Assembly: GCA_964614515.1 (NCBI GenBank)
Contig: CAZTPJ010000080.1
Span: 1-15,670, forward strand
Length of the DNA stretch: 15,670 bases
Direction: 5' to 3'
Source of the DNA: CAZTPJ01 sp964614515
Lineage (GTDB): Bacteria; Planctomycetota; Phycisphaerae; Phycisphaerales; UBA1924
Position numbers and translations under genes: made by a program. Below are positions 6,492-13,122 of the stretch, in pieces. Numbering within the stretch: position 1 is the stretch's first letter; each line of letters begins with the position of its first letter. The notes below the pieces were generated by a model that was not told where the DNA came from, ran no database searches, and saw nothing but the letters and a program-made list of their open reading frames with translations.

Positions 6492-7675
6492 GCGGTTTCT
6501 CAGGCCAATTCGAGATCATTCCCCGCGGCATCGCGTCGGCGGCCGCGTCGGCCGGGCTCACCGAGGACATGGTTCTCGCGTGGGTTGAAGGTGAAGCCGA
6601 TGCCGAGTCGAACGCACGAGTTGACGCAGCGATGAAGGCGGATGCGTCGCTGGCATCGTGGCTCCACGGCCTGCGGCAGGATCGTCGCGGATTGTGTGCC
6701 ATGACAGATGTGGCCGCACCGCACGGCCTGATTGAGGCCGCGCAGCGTCGTCGCGAGATGGCCGTGATCGCCGGGCTGGCCGATGGCGATCCTGTGATCG
6801 CGCGGTTGCCCGTGTCGCGCATCGGCGTGGTGCGCAAGCCGCTGTTGATGTCACGGCAGTGGCGCGGCCTTGCGATGGCCGCGGGCATCGCGCTGGCCAT
6901 CGGCGCCACCGCCTATCTCGCGTCGAAGATTTCGCTTCCGCGCTTTGGCGGGCCATCAACGACGAACCCCGGCCCCATCGCGACACACGATGACGATGCT
7001 TTGCCCGATCGAATCGCCATGAACGATCGTTCATCGCCGGATGTGACGCCCGAATCGGTTCATGCGAATCCTGATGAGACAAGCATTGCGCGGTCCTCGG
7101 CCCAGAGCGGAGAGGCCGAGGCCGCGCCTTCGCTTGCCATCGAGCAGGCGGTGGCGCTCGCCGGCGAGCGGCGGCTCGCGGTGCGGGTCATCTGCGATGA
7201 TCCTCTGCGATTTGATGAGCGGGTGATGCAACTCGCGCAGGCCCGACGGCTGCATGATGGTTGGGTCGTCGGTGCGAAAGCGCCCGTGGCGCTGGCCGAT
7301 GCGATCACGGCCGCACGCCCGCACAGCGCCCACGCTGAGTCACGCTATGAGTCCCCGCTGGCGATCCTCTTCGCGTCGCGCCACGCGCCGGTGACGCCGC
7401 GCGTTGGCGCCCCCGTTGGCATCGCGGCCGTGCCAGAATCTCCGCGTTCCGCCGTCTATCTCGCCGAAGCGCGACTCGATGAGCGGGCGTTTGTGGCGTT
7501 GCTGGGCGAACTGGGCGATGCGCGCGGGGTGACGGTTGAGATGCAGGTGCTCGATGCGCCGTGGAATGGACAGCACATCCCCGCGACCGTCGATTCCATC
7601 CTCTGGTGGACGGGCGATCCCGCCAACTGGACGCCCTGGACCACGATCCCGATCGTGATCGAAGTCGCTCCGTAG
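6488..7675 (+). CDS. Putative membrane anti-sigma factor
   Basis: A 395-residue single-pass membrane protein, probably the inhibitor of the sigma factor encoded just before it. Residues 1-124 are likely cytoplasmic. Within them VLAWVEGEADAESNARVDAA (29-48) resembles the helix at the start of ZAS-type anti-sigma domains (LxxYLDGELxxxExxxVxxH), but the HxxxCxxC zinc ligands are missing. One helix, LAMAAGIALAIGATAYLA, lies at about 128-145. Residues 150-220 are a low-complexity, acidic linker, and 225-395 form a predicted extracytoplasmic domain unknown to me. Translation is coupled through the ATGA overlap. The role is inferred from position, topology and the weak N-terminal resemblance; another sensor or regulator is possible. 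The gene ends 17 bases before the convergent palindrome. Confidence 0.68.
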   Translation: MSGFSGQFEIIPRGIASAAASAGLTEDMVLAWVEGEADAESNARVDAAMKADASLASWLHGLRQDRRGLCAMTDVAAPHGLIEAAQRRREMAVIAGLADGDPVIARLPVSRIGVVRKPLLMSRQWRGLAMAAGIALAIGATAYLASKISLPRFGGPSTTNPGPIATHDDDALPDRIAMNDRSSPDVTPESVHANPDETSIARSSAQSGEAEAAPSLAIEQAVALAGERRLAVRVICDDPLRFDERVMQLAQARRLHDGWVVGAKAPVALADAITAARPHSAHAESRYESPLAILFASRHAPVTPRVGAPVGIAAVPESPRSAVYLAEARLDERAFVALLGELGDARGVTVEMQVLDAPWNGQHIPATVDSILWWTGDPANWTPWTTIPIVIEVAP

Positions 7676-7691
7676 TCTTCATGCAACTGGC

Positions 7692-7730
7692 TTGTGTGCC
7701 ACTGGCGGACAAGCCGCCAATGACACGCAA
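7692..7730. repeat. Long palindrome between convergent genes
   Basis: The arms 7692-7708 and 7714-7730 pair over 17 positions with two mismatches around the loop ACAAG. The inner TGGCGG/CCGCCA pairing is perfect. It lies exactly between the stops of the convergent anti-sigma and lipoprotein genes. It probably works as a two-way terminator or transcript end stabiliser. Similar TGCCACTGGCGG...CCGCCA palindromes are, from memory, dispersed in planctomycete genomes. Confidence 0.75.
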
Positions 7731-7764
7731 TCCCGAGTCATTCCTCACACAGTTGCGGCGTTCC

Positions 7765-8082
7765 TTACTGCAACCCCGTCTGCCGCTTCGACGTCACCTT
7801 CCCATCCGTGAACGTGATGATGATCTGTACGGTCCCATCATCCCACACGAACACGCGCTGGCTTGACTTGCGGCTCGAGGAGTGATCGATCATGCCCGAA
7901 CTTCCGATGCCGTAGCCGCCGGAGTCCTGCTCTTCGCCATCGCCGAGGATGCTCTCAACTTCGGAGACGGTCAAGCCATCCACGACCTTGGCGTAGTTCT
8001 CCTGCGTGAGTTTGCTCTCACAACCGGAAAACGACAGCGCGAGCGCAAGCAGGCAGACAGCGCGGAGCGTGTGACGAAACAT
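7765..8082 (-). CDS. Small lipoprotein, BamE/SmpA-like fold suspected
   Basis: A 105-residue predicted lipoprotein. The signal LRAVCLLALALSFSGC ends in a lipobox FSGC with the lipid-bearing cysteine at 21. The mature part reads LTQENYAKVVDGLTVSEVESILGDGE, then, after a Ser/Gly-rich stretch, VFVWDDGTVQIIITFTDGKV. That is the arrangement of BamE/SmpA-like small lipoproteins: YxKVxxGMTxxEVxxxLG, then a strand pair ending in FxxGKV. The role is unknown; the fold often binds partners at the envelope. The start at 8082 has a perfect AAGGAGG at 8089-8095. The gene lies 96 bases downstream of the kinase gene on the same strand and may be cotranscribed, though it also has its own candidate promoter. 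It is convergent with the sigma operon. Confidence 0.82.
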   Translation of the reverse strand: MFRHTLRAVCLLALALSFSGCESKLTQENYAKVVDGLTVSEVESILGDGEEQDSGGYGIGSSGMIDHSSSRKSSQRVFVWDDGTVQIIITFTDGKVTSKRQTGLQ

Positions 8083-8117
8083 GATGAGCCTCCTTCAAAC
8101 GGGGTTTCCGATGTCGG

Positions 8118-8123
8118 AGTGTA
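8118..8123 (-). promoter_or_regulatory. Candidate extended -10 promoter for the lipoprotein gene
   Basis: On the minus strand the text TGGTACACT fits an extended -10 element (TGn followed by TACACT). It lies 35 bases before the ATG at 8082, giving a short leader. A -35 element is not clear; TTCCAC lies 19 bases upstream. Confidence 0.35.
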
Positions 8124-8178
8124 CCACAAATCCGGCCCGCGTGTGGAACCCAGGCATGCCCACCGCGAGCAACCCCGC

Positions 8179-9522
8179 TTACGACGCCAGCAGTACCAGA
8201 TTCAGAATCACGCTCGCCGCGGCGATCACGCCCACCACGGCCAGCGCGATCGTCAAGTTCTGCTTCATCTGCTCCGCGTTCGACGTCTGGTCGACGGCGA
8301 TCTCCGTCGGCGCCGCGGCTTCAACCTGCGCGAGACTCGCCAGATCGCCGGCATTCACGCCGCGATGCGCCAGGATCGGCGGTCGCCCGGCCTCCACCTC
8401 GCGAAGATCAATCAACAGATCCTTGCAGTTCTGATAGCGCTTGCGCGGATCCTTGGCCATCATCATCTCGATGACTTCGCTGATCCCCGCCGAGAGTTTC
8501 GGATTCACATGATCCGGCGCTTCAAGCGGCTGGCGCAGATGCTTGTGCATCACGCTCGATGGGTTCTTGCCGTCGAACGGCACGCGCCCCGTGACCATGT
8601 GATACAGCGTCGCGCCCAGCGAATAAATGTCCGCCGGCGGGCCGATGTTCTTGTCCCCGCGAATCTGCTCGGGGCTGATGTAGTACGGCGTGCCGAACGC
8701 CTTGCCCGCCTCGGCCTCGGCCGCTTCCTTGTCCGACACGGCCCGAGCCAGGCCCATATCCGCGAGTTTCGCCACGCCCTCGCGCGTGAGCATGATGTTC
8801 TTGGGCTTCACATCGCGGTGAATGATGCCGCGCTCGTGGGCATGCTGGAGCGCCTGCGTCACCTGAATCGTCAGGCTCAGCGCTTCCTTCTCGCCATAAC
8901 GCTTGTTCTTCACGATGTCGTCGAACACCGTCTGCCCGTCCACAAACTCCATGATGAAGTAGTGATACTCGCCCGCGCGCCCGACGTCATACGCCTGCAC
9001 GATGTTGGGGTGATTGAGTTGTGCGGCCGCACGCCCCTCGGCATAGAACCGCTCGATGAACTGCGCGTTTGACGAAAACTTCCGCGGCAGGACTTTGATC
9101 GCGACGTGCCGATCGAGATTCAGTTGCTTGGCCTTGTAGACCGTGGCCATCGCGCCCGCGCCGAGTTTCCCGAGAATCTTGTACCCCGGGATCTTCTGCC
9201 CGGCGCGTTCGGCCTCCACGGCCTGGCGCAGACGCTCGATCTGTCTGGCCGTGACGAACTCCTGATCCACGAGCAGTTGCAGGAGGCTCTTGTCGTTTGA
9301 TTCGCGTGCGAGATCGATGCAGTGTTGAACTTCATCCGCGGTGGCCAGACCCTGTTCGACGACGAGGCGTCCCACGATGGTTTCGAGGCTCGATCCGGCC
9401 CTTGACCCGCCGGCGCTGGTGCTGCCGGAGGTGGCGCCCATCGACGAGCCGGGCGCGGAGGCTCCGGGGCCGGGCATTCTGGCCGTATCGCTGAGTTCGG
9501 TTGGACGTGGACTTTGTGCCAT
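8179..9522 (-). CDS. Hanks-type serine/threonine protein kinase, tail-anchored
   Basis: A 447-residue protein kinase that phosphorylates Ser/Thr in partner proteins. The catalytic domain at about 113-375 has all main elements: glycine loop GKLGAGAMATVY (118-129), lysine K143 in VAIKV, helix-C glutamate E162, catalytic HRDVKPKN (235-242), DMG (255-257, in place of DFG), and GTPYYISPEQ (277-286). Residues 1-45 are Ser/Gly/Pro-rich. Residues 46-105 hold two similar helical units (VGRLVVEQGLATADEVQHCI and LLQLLVDQEFVTARQIERL), recalling the N-terminal domains of GspE-type ATPases. One membrane helix at about 423-445 ends two residues before the C-terminus, so there is no external sensor domain. 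The ATG at 9522 has only a weak GGTAAGTGA upstream. It lies upstream of the lipoprotein gene and divergent from the pseudopilin gene. The substrate is unknown. Confidence 0.93.
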   Translation of the reverse strand: MAQSPRPTELSDTARMPGPGASAPGSSMGATSGSTSAGGSRAGSSLETIVGRLVVEQGLATADEVQHCIDLARESNDKSLLQLLVDQEFVTARQIERLRQAVEAERAGQKIPGYKILGKLGAGAMATVYKAKQLNLDRHVAIKVLPRKFSSNAQFIERFYAEGRAAAQLNHPNIVQAYDVGRAGEYHYFIMEFVDGQTVFDDIVKNKRYGEKEALSLTIQVTQALQHAHERGIIHRDVKPKNIMLTREGVAKLADMGLARAVSDKEAAEAEAGKAFGTPYYISPEQIRGDKNIGPPADIYSLGATLYHMVTGRVPFDGKNPSSVMHKHLRQPLEAPDHVNPKLSAGISEVIEMMMAKDPRKRYQNCKDLLIDLREVEAGRPPILAHRGVNAGDLASLAQVEAAAPTEIAVDQTSNAEQMKQNLTIALAVVGVIAAASVILNLVLLAS

Positions 9523-9709
9523 GACGAATCACTTACCGCTGCACCGAAGGCCCCGAATGGCGTCCGGGAACCGCCAGGGGCGATTCGCAGGCGCACGGAG
9601 ACCCCGGCTTCTGCGGGCTTCTATCGGCCATACGCGAAACCGGGTTCCGAGGTTCCAACCCCACAATCCCCAATTCTTGACGATTTGGTGACGAAATGCC
9701 GAAAGCGCC

Positions 9710-9742
9710 TTGACGAACCCCGGGTCGGCGCGGGATGATTAT
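9710..9742 (+). promoter_or_regulatory. Candidate promoter for the pseudopilin operon
   Basis: TTGACG at 9710-9715 matches a -35 box well. Possible -10 boxes follow at 9734-9739 (GATGAT, spacing 18) or 9737-9742 (GATTAT, spacing 21). Neither -10 is strong. If used, the leader would be about 85 bases. Confidence 0.3.
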
Positions 9743-9772
9743 GCTTGGTGGCGGGGGCGATTGCAACCCGAC

Positions 9773-9819
9773 GTCGCATGGAGGGGTCCAGACGACGACA
9801 TCGGGAAAGGATGCCCCGA
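9773..9819 (+). other. Two hairpins in the pseudopilin 5' leader
   Basis: Hairpin 1: GTCG (9773-9776) with CGAC (9793-9796) and TGGA (9779-9782) with TCCA (9787-9790), around a GGGG loop and a symmetric CA/GA internal loop. Hairpin 2: TCGGG (9801-9805) with CCCGA (9815-9819) around 9 bases. The ribosome site GGGAG follows at 9821-9825. No known riboswitch class was recognised. Confidence 0.4.
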
Positions 9820-9833
9820 AGGGAGTTTGCACC

Positions 9834-10754
9834 ATGAGGCGACGCGCGTTCACGTTGATCGAACTGCTGGTGGTCATCTCGATCATCGCTCTGCTCATCG
9901 GCATCCTGCTGCCCGCGCTGGGTGAAGCCAAGCGCGCCAGCCAGCGCATCGTGAGCCTCAGCAATCTGCGCAACAACGCGCAGATCATCGAAGCCTACTC
10001 CGCCGAGCGAAAAGACTCCTTCGTCAATCCCTTCGCCTCCACCCCCACATGCGGCGGATCGTTCGTGAACAACGGCTGGGTCTGGGTGCCCAACCGTGAA
10101 TGCTCGCTCGGCTGGCCATATCAGGCCGGTTGGAGCAACAGCGGCACAGAGTCATACGGGTATCACTGGATCGCCCACACCATGTACGACATTCACGACG
10201 TGCAGTCACGAGTGAACACCATCTACGCCCCCGGCGACCGCGCGCTGCAGAACTGGCTCCGCACCAATCAACCCGCTCAGGGCGAACTCCTCTGGATCTT
10301 CCCGAGTTCATACTGGTACCCGCCCGTCTTCTGGCAGACGCCCGAACGCTTCGCCGGAGACACGCGACCCGTCGGATCATCCGCCAACAAGTTCTTCATC
10401 AAGCGAAACTACCGCACCGACGTCCTCTTCCCTGAGAAGAAAGTCATGATCTTCGAAGGCAAGGACTACGCCAGCAAGACCCAGCCCATGTGGAACGATC
10501 CCACGGCCAAGCCGCAGGTCGCCATGTGCGACGGCAGCGCCTCGGGCGTCAGCATCGCCGACATCGTCGCCAACACCTCCGTCACGCCCGAACCCGGCAA
10601 ACTCCGCCCCCCCTCGGGCACATGGAACCCGGGCGATGGTGAAATGAACGGATACCTCGAATACGGGCCGAATCAAGGCTTCTTCTGGACGTACAACCTG
10701 CCCGCCTACTTCTGGGCCACGCGCGACGGCATCCGCGGACGAGACATTCCATGA
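9834..10754 (+). CDS. Pseudopilin-like protein with prepilin cleavage site
   Basis: A 306-residue protein with a type IV prepilin/pseudopilin N-terminus: RRRA then FTLIELLVVISIIALLIGIL. Cleavage by prepilin peptidase is expected between A5 and F6, leaving N-methylated Phe with the conserved Glu at mature position 5. The hydrophobic helix at about 6-28 inserts in the membrane and packs pilus-like filaments. The rest is Trp/Tyr-rich, with MCDGSASG (231-238) recalling the CDGS motif near the end of planctomycete pseudopilins of the DUF1559 kind, although the overall domain is not clearly DUF1559. The ATG at 9834 is chosen because GGGAG sits 8 bases upstream and the leader motif starts there; an upstream ATG at 9735 would add 33 unlikely residues. 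The stop overlaps the next gene as ATGA. Whether it forms filaments or a surface structure is unknown. Confidence 0.85.
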   Translation: MRRRAFTLIELLVVISIIALLIGILLPALGEAKRASQRIVSLSNLRNNAQIIEAYSAERKDSFVNPFASTPTCGGSFVNNGWVWVPNRECSLGWPYQAGWSNSGTESYGYHWIAHTMYDIHDVQSRVNTIYAPGDRALQNWLRTNQPAQGELLWIFPSSYWYPPVFWQTPERFAGDTRPVGSSANKFFIKRNYRTDVLFPEKKVMIFEGKDYASKTQPMWNDPTAKPQVAMCDGSASGVSIADIVANTSVTPEPGKLRPPSGTWNPGDGEMNGYLEYGPNQGFFWTYNLPAYFWATRDGIRGRDIP

Positions 10755-11059
10755 ACGATCGGCTTCGCGATACGACGGACAGACTCCGCTCACACTGGTC
10801 CAACATTCCCCCCGCCAAGCGAATCCGCGCGATCGTCCTGGGCGCGGTCGCCGCGGTCCTGGTCATCGCGCTGGTGATCGTCTACGGCCTCGGCGGCGAC
10901 CCGCCGCCCCCGCGAGACATCGAAAACCGCGCCAACGAGATCCAGCAAGCCCTCGAAGGCTCCAGCACCGCCGACCTCAACTCCGAACCTCCCCCCCCAC
11001 CAGGACAGCCCCAACCCAAGTCCGTCCGCGACACCATGCGAGAAGGCGGGGGCGGCTGA
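10751..11059 (+). CDS. Small single-pass membrane protein of unknown function
   Basis: A 102-residue protein coupled to the pseudopilin gene by an ATGA overlap. Residues 1-25 are charged and cytoplasmic-looking, one helix (AIVLGAVAAVLVIALVIVYGL) lies at 27-47, and the rest is proline-rich (DPPPPRD, SEPPPPPGQPQP) and ends in GGGG. I recognise no family. The coupling suggests it works with or beside the pseudopilin, perhaps as an accessory or anchoring factor; this is inference from position only. Confidence 0.65.
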   Translation: MNDRLRDTTDRLRSHWSNIPPAKRIRAIVLGAVAAVLVIALVIVYGLGGDPPPPRDIENRANEIQQALEGSSTADLNSEPPPPPGQPQPKSVRDTMREGGGG

Positions 11060-11117
11060 ACGCGACTTCGGGTCCGTTCAACGCGGAGCGCGCCATCGTC
11101 CCGGCGCATCCGCGTTC

Positions 11118-11141
11118 CATGGCTACGTCTTCGTGGCCATG
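11118..11141. repeat. Hairpin between convergent genes
   Basis: CATGGCTACG (11118-11127) and CGTGGCCATG (11132-11141) form a 10-bp stem with one wobble around a TCTT loop. It lies between the small membrane protein gene and the convergent amidohydrolase gene. There is no T-tract. It contains the CACGAAGACG-like word on the minus strand, so it may belong to the dispersed repeats seen at 535-576. Confidence 0.6.
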
Positions 11142-11214
11142 CGGCCGTGCAATAAATTGTGCCACCGAACGCGCCTCGCGGACGGTGCTTTGGTCGTCCG
11201 ATCCGGGACACGCT

Positions 11215-12411
11215 TCACTCCCCCAGCGCCAGCCGACTCATCACTTCCACGCCCACCGGAATCGCCTCATCGTTGAAGTCGAACTCCGGTTGATGCAGGC
11301 TCGGATACGTGGCCGCATCTGGCGGACGAAGGCCGAGCAGGAAGAAGCACGCGGGGACATGACGGCCGTAGTACGAAAAATCCTCGCCGCCCATGGAGGG
11401 TCCGGGTGTGACGGCGACGCGATCATCGCCGAGCGTGCGTCGTGCGGCATTGAAGAAAATCTCCGTCGCGCCGGCGTCGTTGATCGTCGCGGGATAGCCA
11501 TCGTGCCAGGTGATCTCCGCGCGACAGCCGTGGGCGGCCGCCGCGATCTCGAAAATCTCACGCACGCGATTGCCCGCGAGCGTTCGCGTTTCGGGGCGCA
11601 GCGTTCGCACGGTTCCAACCAGGCGCACGGCCTCGGGGATGATGTTGTTCGCCGTGCCCCCTTCGATCTGCCCAACTGTCACGACGCACGCATCCGTCGG
11701 ATCAACCGTCCGCGAGGCAATCGTCTGCAGGGTCGTGATGATGTGCGCGGCCGCGACGATCGGATCGCGCCCAAGGTGCGGATACGCCGCGTGCGCCTGC
11801 ACGCCGCGAACGATCACGTCGAAGTCATCGGTCGAGGCCAGCAGTGGCCCGGGGCGCGAGGAAACATGGCCGAGCGTGAGTCCCGGCCAGCCGTGCAGCC
11901 CGAAGATGCGTTCGACAGGCGCACCGAGTCCCCCCCCCTTGTCGCCCAGCAGGCATCCCTCATCGCACATGCGCTCGCCGCCGCCGCCGCCCTCTTCCGC
12001 GGGCTGAAAGATCAGCGTCACCGGGCGTGGGCGAGGCGACTGCGACAACACGCGCGCTGCGCCCAGCAGGATCGTGGTGTGCCCATCGTGCCCGCAGGCG
12101 TGCATCACGCCTGGCGTCATCGACGCATACGCGCGACCGGTGCGCTCTTCGATCGGCAGCGCGTCCATGTCCGCGCGAAGCGCGATCGCCTTGGCGTTGG
12201 TCGTGCTGGTGGCGGGCAGGTGCGCGACGATGCCCGTGCCGCCGGCATACCCCGCCTTGAACGCGATGTTCAGCGACGCGAGTTCGCGCTGCACACGATC
12301 GCTCGTGCGATGCTCCTGATAACTCAGTTCCGGCTCGCGATGAAACTCGTGGCGGAGTTGCACGAGATGCCCGAGGCACTCGTCGATGCGTTGGCGAATC
12401 GCGTCAGCCAT
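11215..12411 (-). CDS. M20-family metallo-amidohydrolase (N-acyl amino acid hydrolase type)
   Basis: A 398-residue cytoplasmic hydrolase of the M20D peptidase group, which removes acyl groups from N-acyl amino acids or related amides; the actual substrate is unknown. Metal-site motifs are present: CGHDGH (106-111, ligands C106 and H108), FQPAEEG (135-141, E139/E140), HGWPG (173-177) and SLHQPEFDFND (371-381, H373). RADMDALPIEE (79-89) and GGEDFSYY (341-348) also fit the family. The dimerisation domain lies at about 190-300. The ATG at 12411 was chosen because GAGG precedes it closely; a GTG at 12432 would add 7 residues. The gene starts 35 bases after nusG stops, on the same strand, and so is probably in its transcript. 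That is an unusual place for a catabolic enzyme. Confidence 0.92.
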   Translation of the reverse strand: MADAIRQRIDECLGHLVQLRHEFHREPELSYQEHRTSDRVQRELASLNIAFKAGYAGGTGIVAHLPATSTTNAKAIALRADMDALPIEERTGRAYASMTPGVMHACGHDGHTTILLGAARVLSQSPRPRPVTLIFQPAEEGGGGGERMCDEGCLLGDKGGGLGAPVERIFGLHGWPGLTLGHVSSRPGPLLASTDDFDVIVRGVQAHAAYPHLGRDPIVAAAHIITTLQTIASRTVDPTDACVVTVGQIEGGTANNIIPEAVRLVGTVRTLRPETRTLAGNRVREIFEIAAAAHGCRAEITWHDGYPATINDAGATEIFFNAARRTLGDDRVAVTPGPSMGGEDFSYYGRHVPACFFLLGLRPPDAATYPSLHQPEFDFNDEAIPVGVEVMSRLALGE

Positions 12412-12446
12412 GCTCCCTCGCTTGTGCCGCACCCGCGCGAGTCAGA

Positions 12447-13100
12447 TCACACATCGCTGACTTTGCCGATCTTCCACTCTTCGATCTCGATCGGCGCCTG
12501 ACGACCGAAGATCGTCACCAGCACCTTGACCAGGCCCTTCTCGGGAATTGTCTCGTCCACCGAGCCTTCATACCCCTCGAACGGCCCTTCCTTGATGCGG
12601 ACATGCTCGCCCTTGGTGAAGACGAGTTTGTACTCCGGCTCTTCCTCGGGCTTGCGGGAGTCGCGAAGCATCTTCTCGATCTCGTGTTCCTTCATCGGCG
12701 TCGGACGCCCGGCCGTGCCGACAAAGTCGCCCACGCCCGTCGTCTCTTTGATGAGGAAGAAGACATCCTGCGGGATGCGGCCGTCGGGTTCGAGCCGCAT
12801 CTCGACGAACACATAGCCCGGGTAGAGTTTGGATTCGGTGATTCGAGTCTTGCCGGCCTTGATGGTCTTGATCTTCTCGGTGGGGACGAGGATGCGGCCG
12901 ACGAGGTGCGTCATGTTCTCGATCTGCACCTTGCGCAGGAGCGTTTCGCGGACGGACGACTCCTTGTTCGACGCGACACGCAGCACGAACCAGTCCATCC
13001 CCGGCTGGCGGAAGACTTCATCAGCGCCGATCATGTCGGAGCGTTCGGGCGGCTGGTCCACGGCGATGGCCTCCTGTGCGTGTTCCTGGTTGGTTGCCAT
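12447..13100 (-). CDS. nusG: Transcription termination/antitermination factor NusG
   Basis: A 217-residue NusG, the universal elongation factor that binds RNA polymerase, stimulates or suppresses pausing, and links transcription to Rho or the ribosome. Residues 36-146 form the NGN domain (WFVLRVASNKESSVRETL, later YPGYVFVEM). Residues 160-217 form the KOW domain with KGEHVRIKEGPFEGYEG (163-179). A 35-residue acidic, Gln/Glu-rich N-terminal extension precedes the domain. The start at 13100 has GGGAG about 11 bases upstream. It follows secE by 22 bases, the standard pairing. The usual downstream partner rplK is absent here. Confidence 0.97.
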   Translation of the reverse strand: MATNQEHAQEAIAVDQPPERSDMIGADEVFRQPGMDWFVLRVASNKESSVRETLLRKVQIENMTHLVGRILVPTEKIKTIKAGKTRITESKLYPGYVFVEMRLEPDGRIPQDVFFLIKETTGVGDFVGTAGRPTPMKEHEIEKMLRDSRKPEEEPEYKLVFTKGEHVRIKEGPFEGYEGSVDETIPEKGLVKVLVTIFGRQAPIEIEEWKIGKVSDV

Positions 13101-13122
13101 AAGTCAGATCGCTCCCGGAGGT

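Larger units (their letters stand above)
9523..9833. other. Divergent intergenic region between kinase and pseudopilin genes
   Basis: This 311-base stretch holds no convincing gene. The short frames across it are mere extensions of flanking reading frames. It must carry promoters for both directions. The last 100 bases contain a candidate plus-strand promoter and two hairpins before the pseudopilin start. Confidence 0.5.

Noticed and set aside
7882..9072. 396-codon plus-strand frame opposite the kinase
   Set aside because: It is antisense to a kinase with every catalytic motif intact. The His/Arg/Leu composition is typical of a shadow frame.
9735..9833. Known riboswitch (c-di-GMP type) before the pseudopilin gene
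   Set aside because: Hairpins are present, but the conserved core of the GEMM class, or of any other class I know, could not be found.
11119..12501. 460-codon plus-strand frame opposite the amidohydrolase
   Set aside because: The opposite strand has all M20 metal motifs. The plus frame crosses the gene border and the nusG end without a domain.
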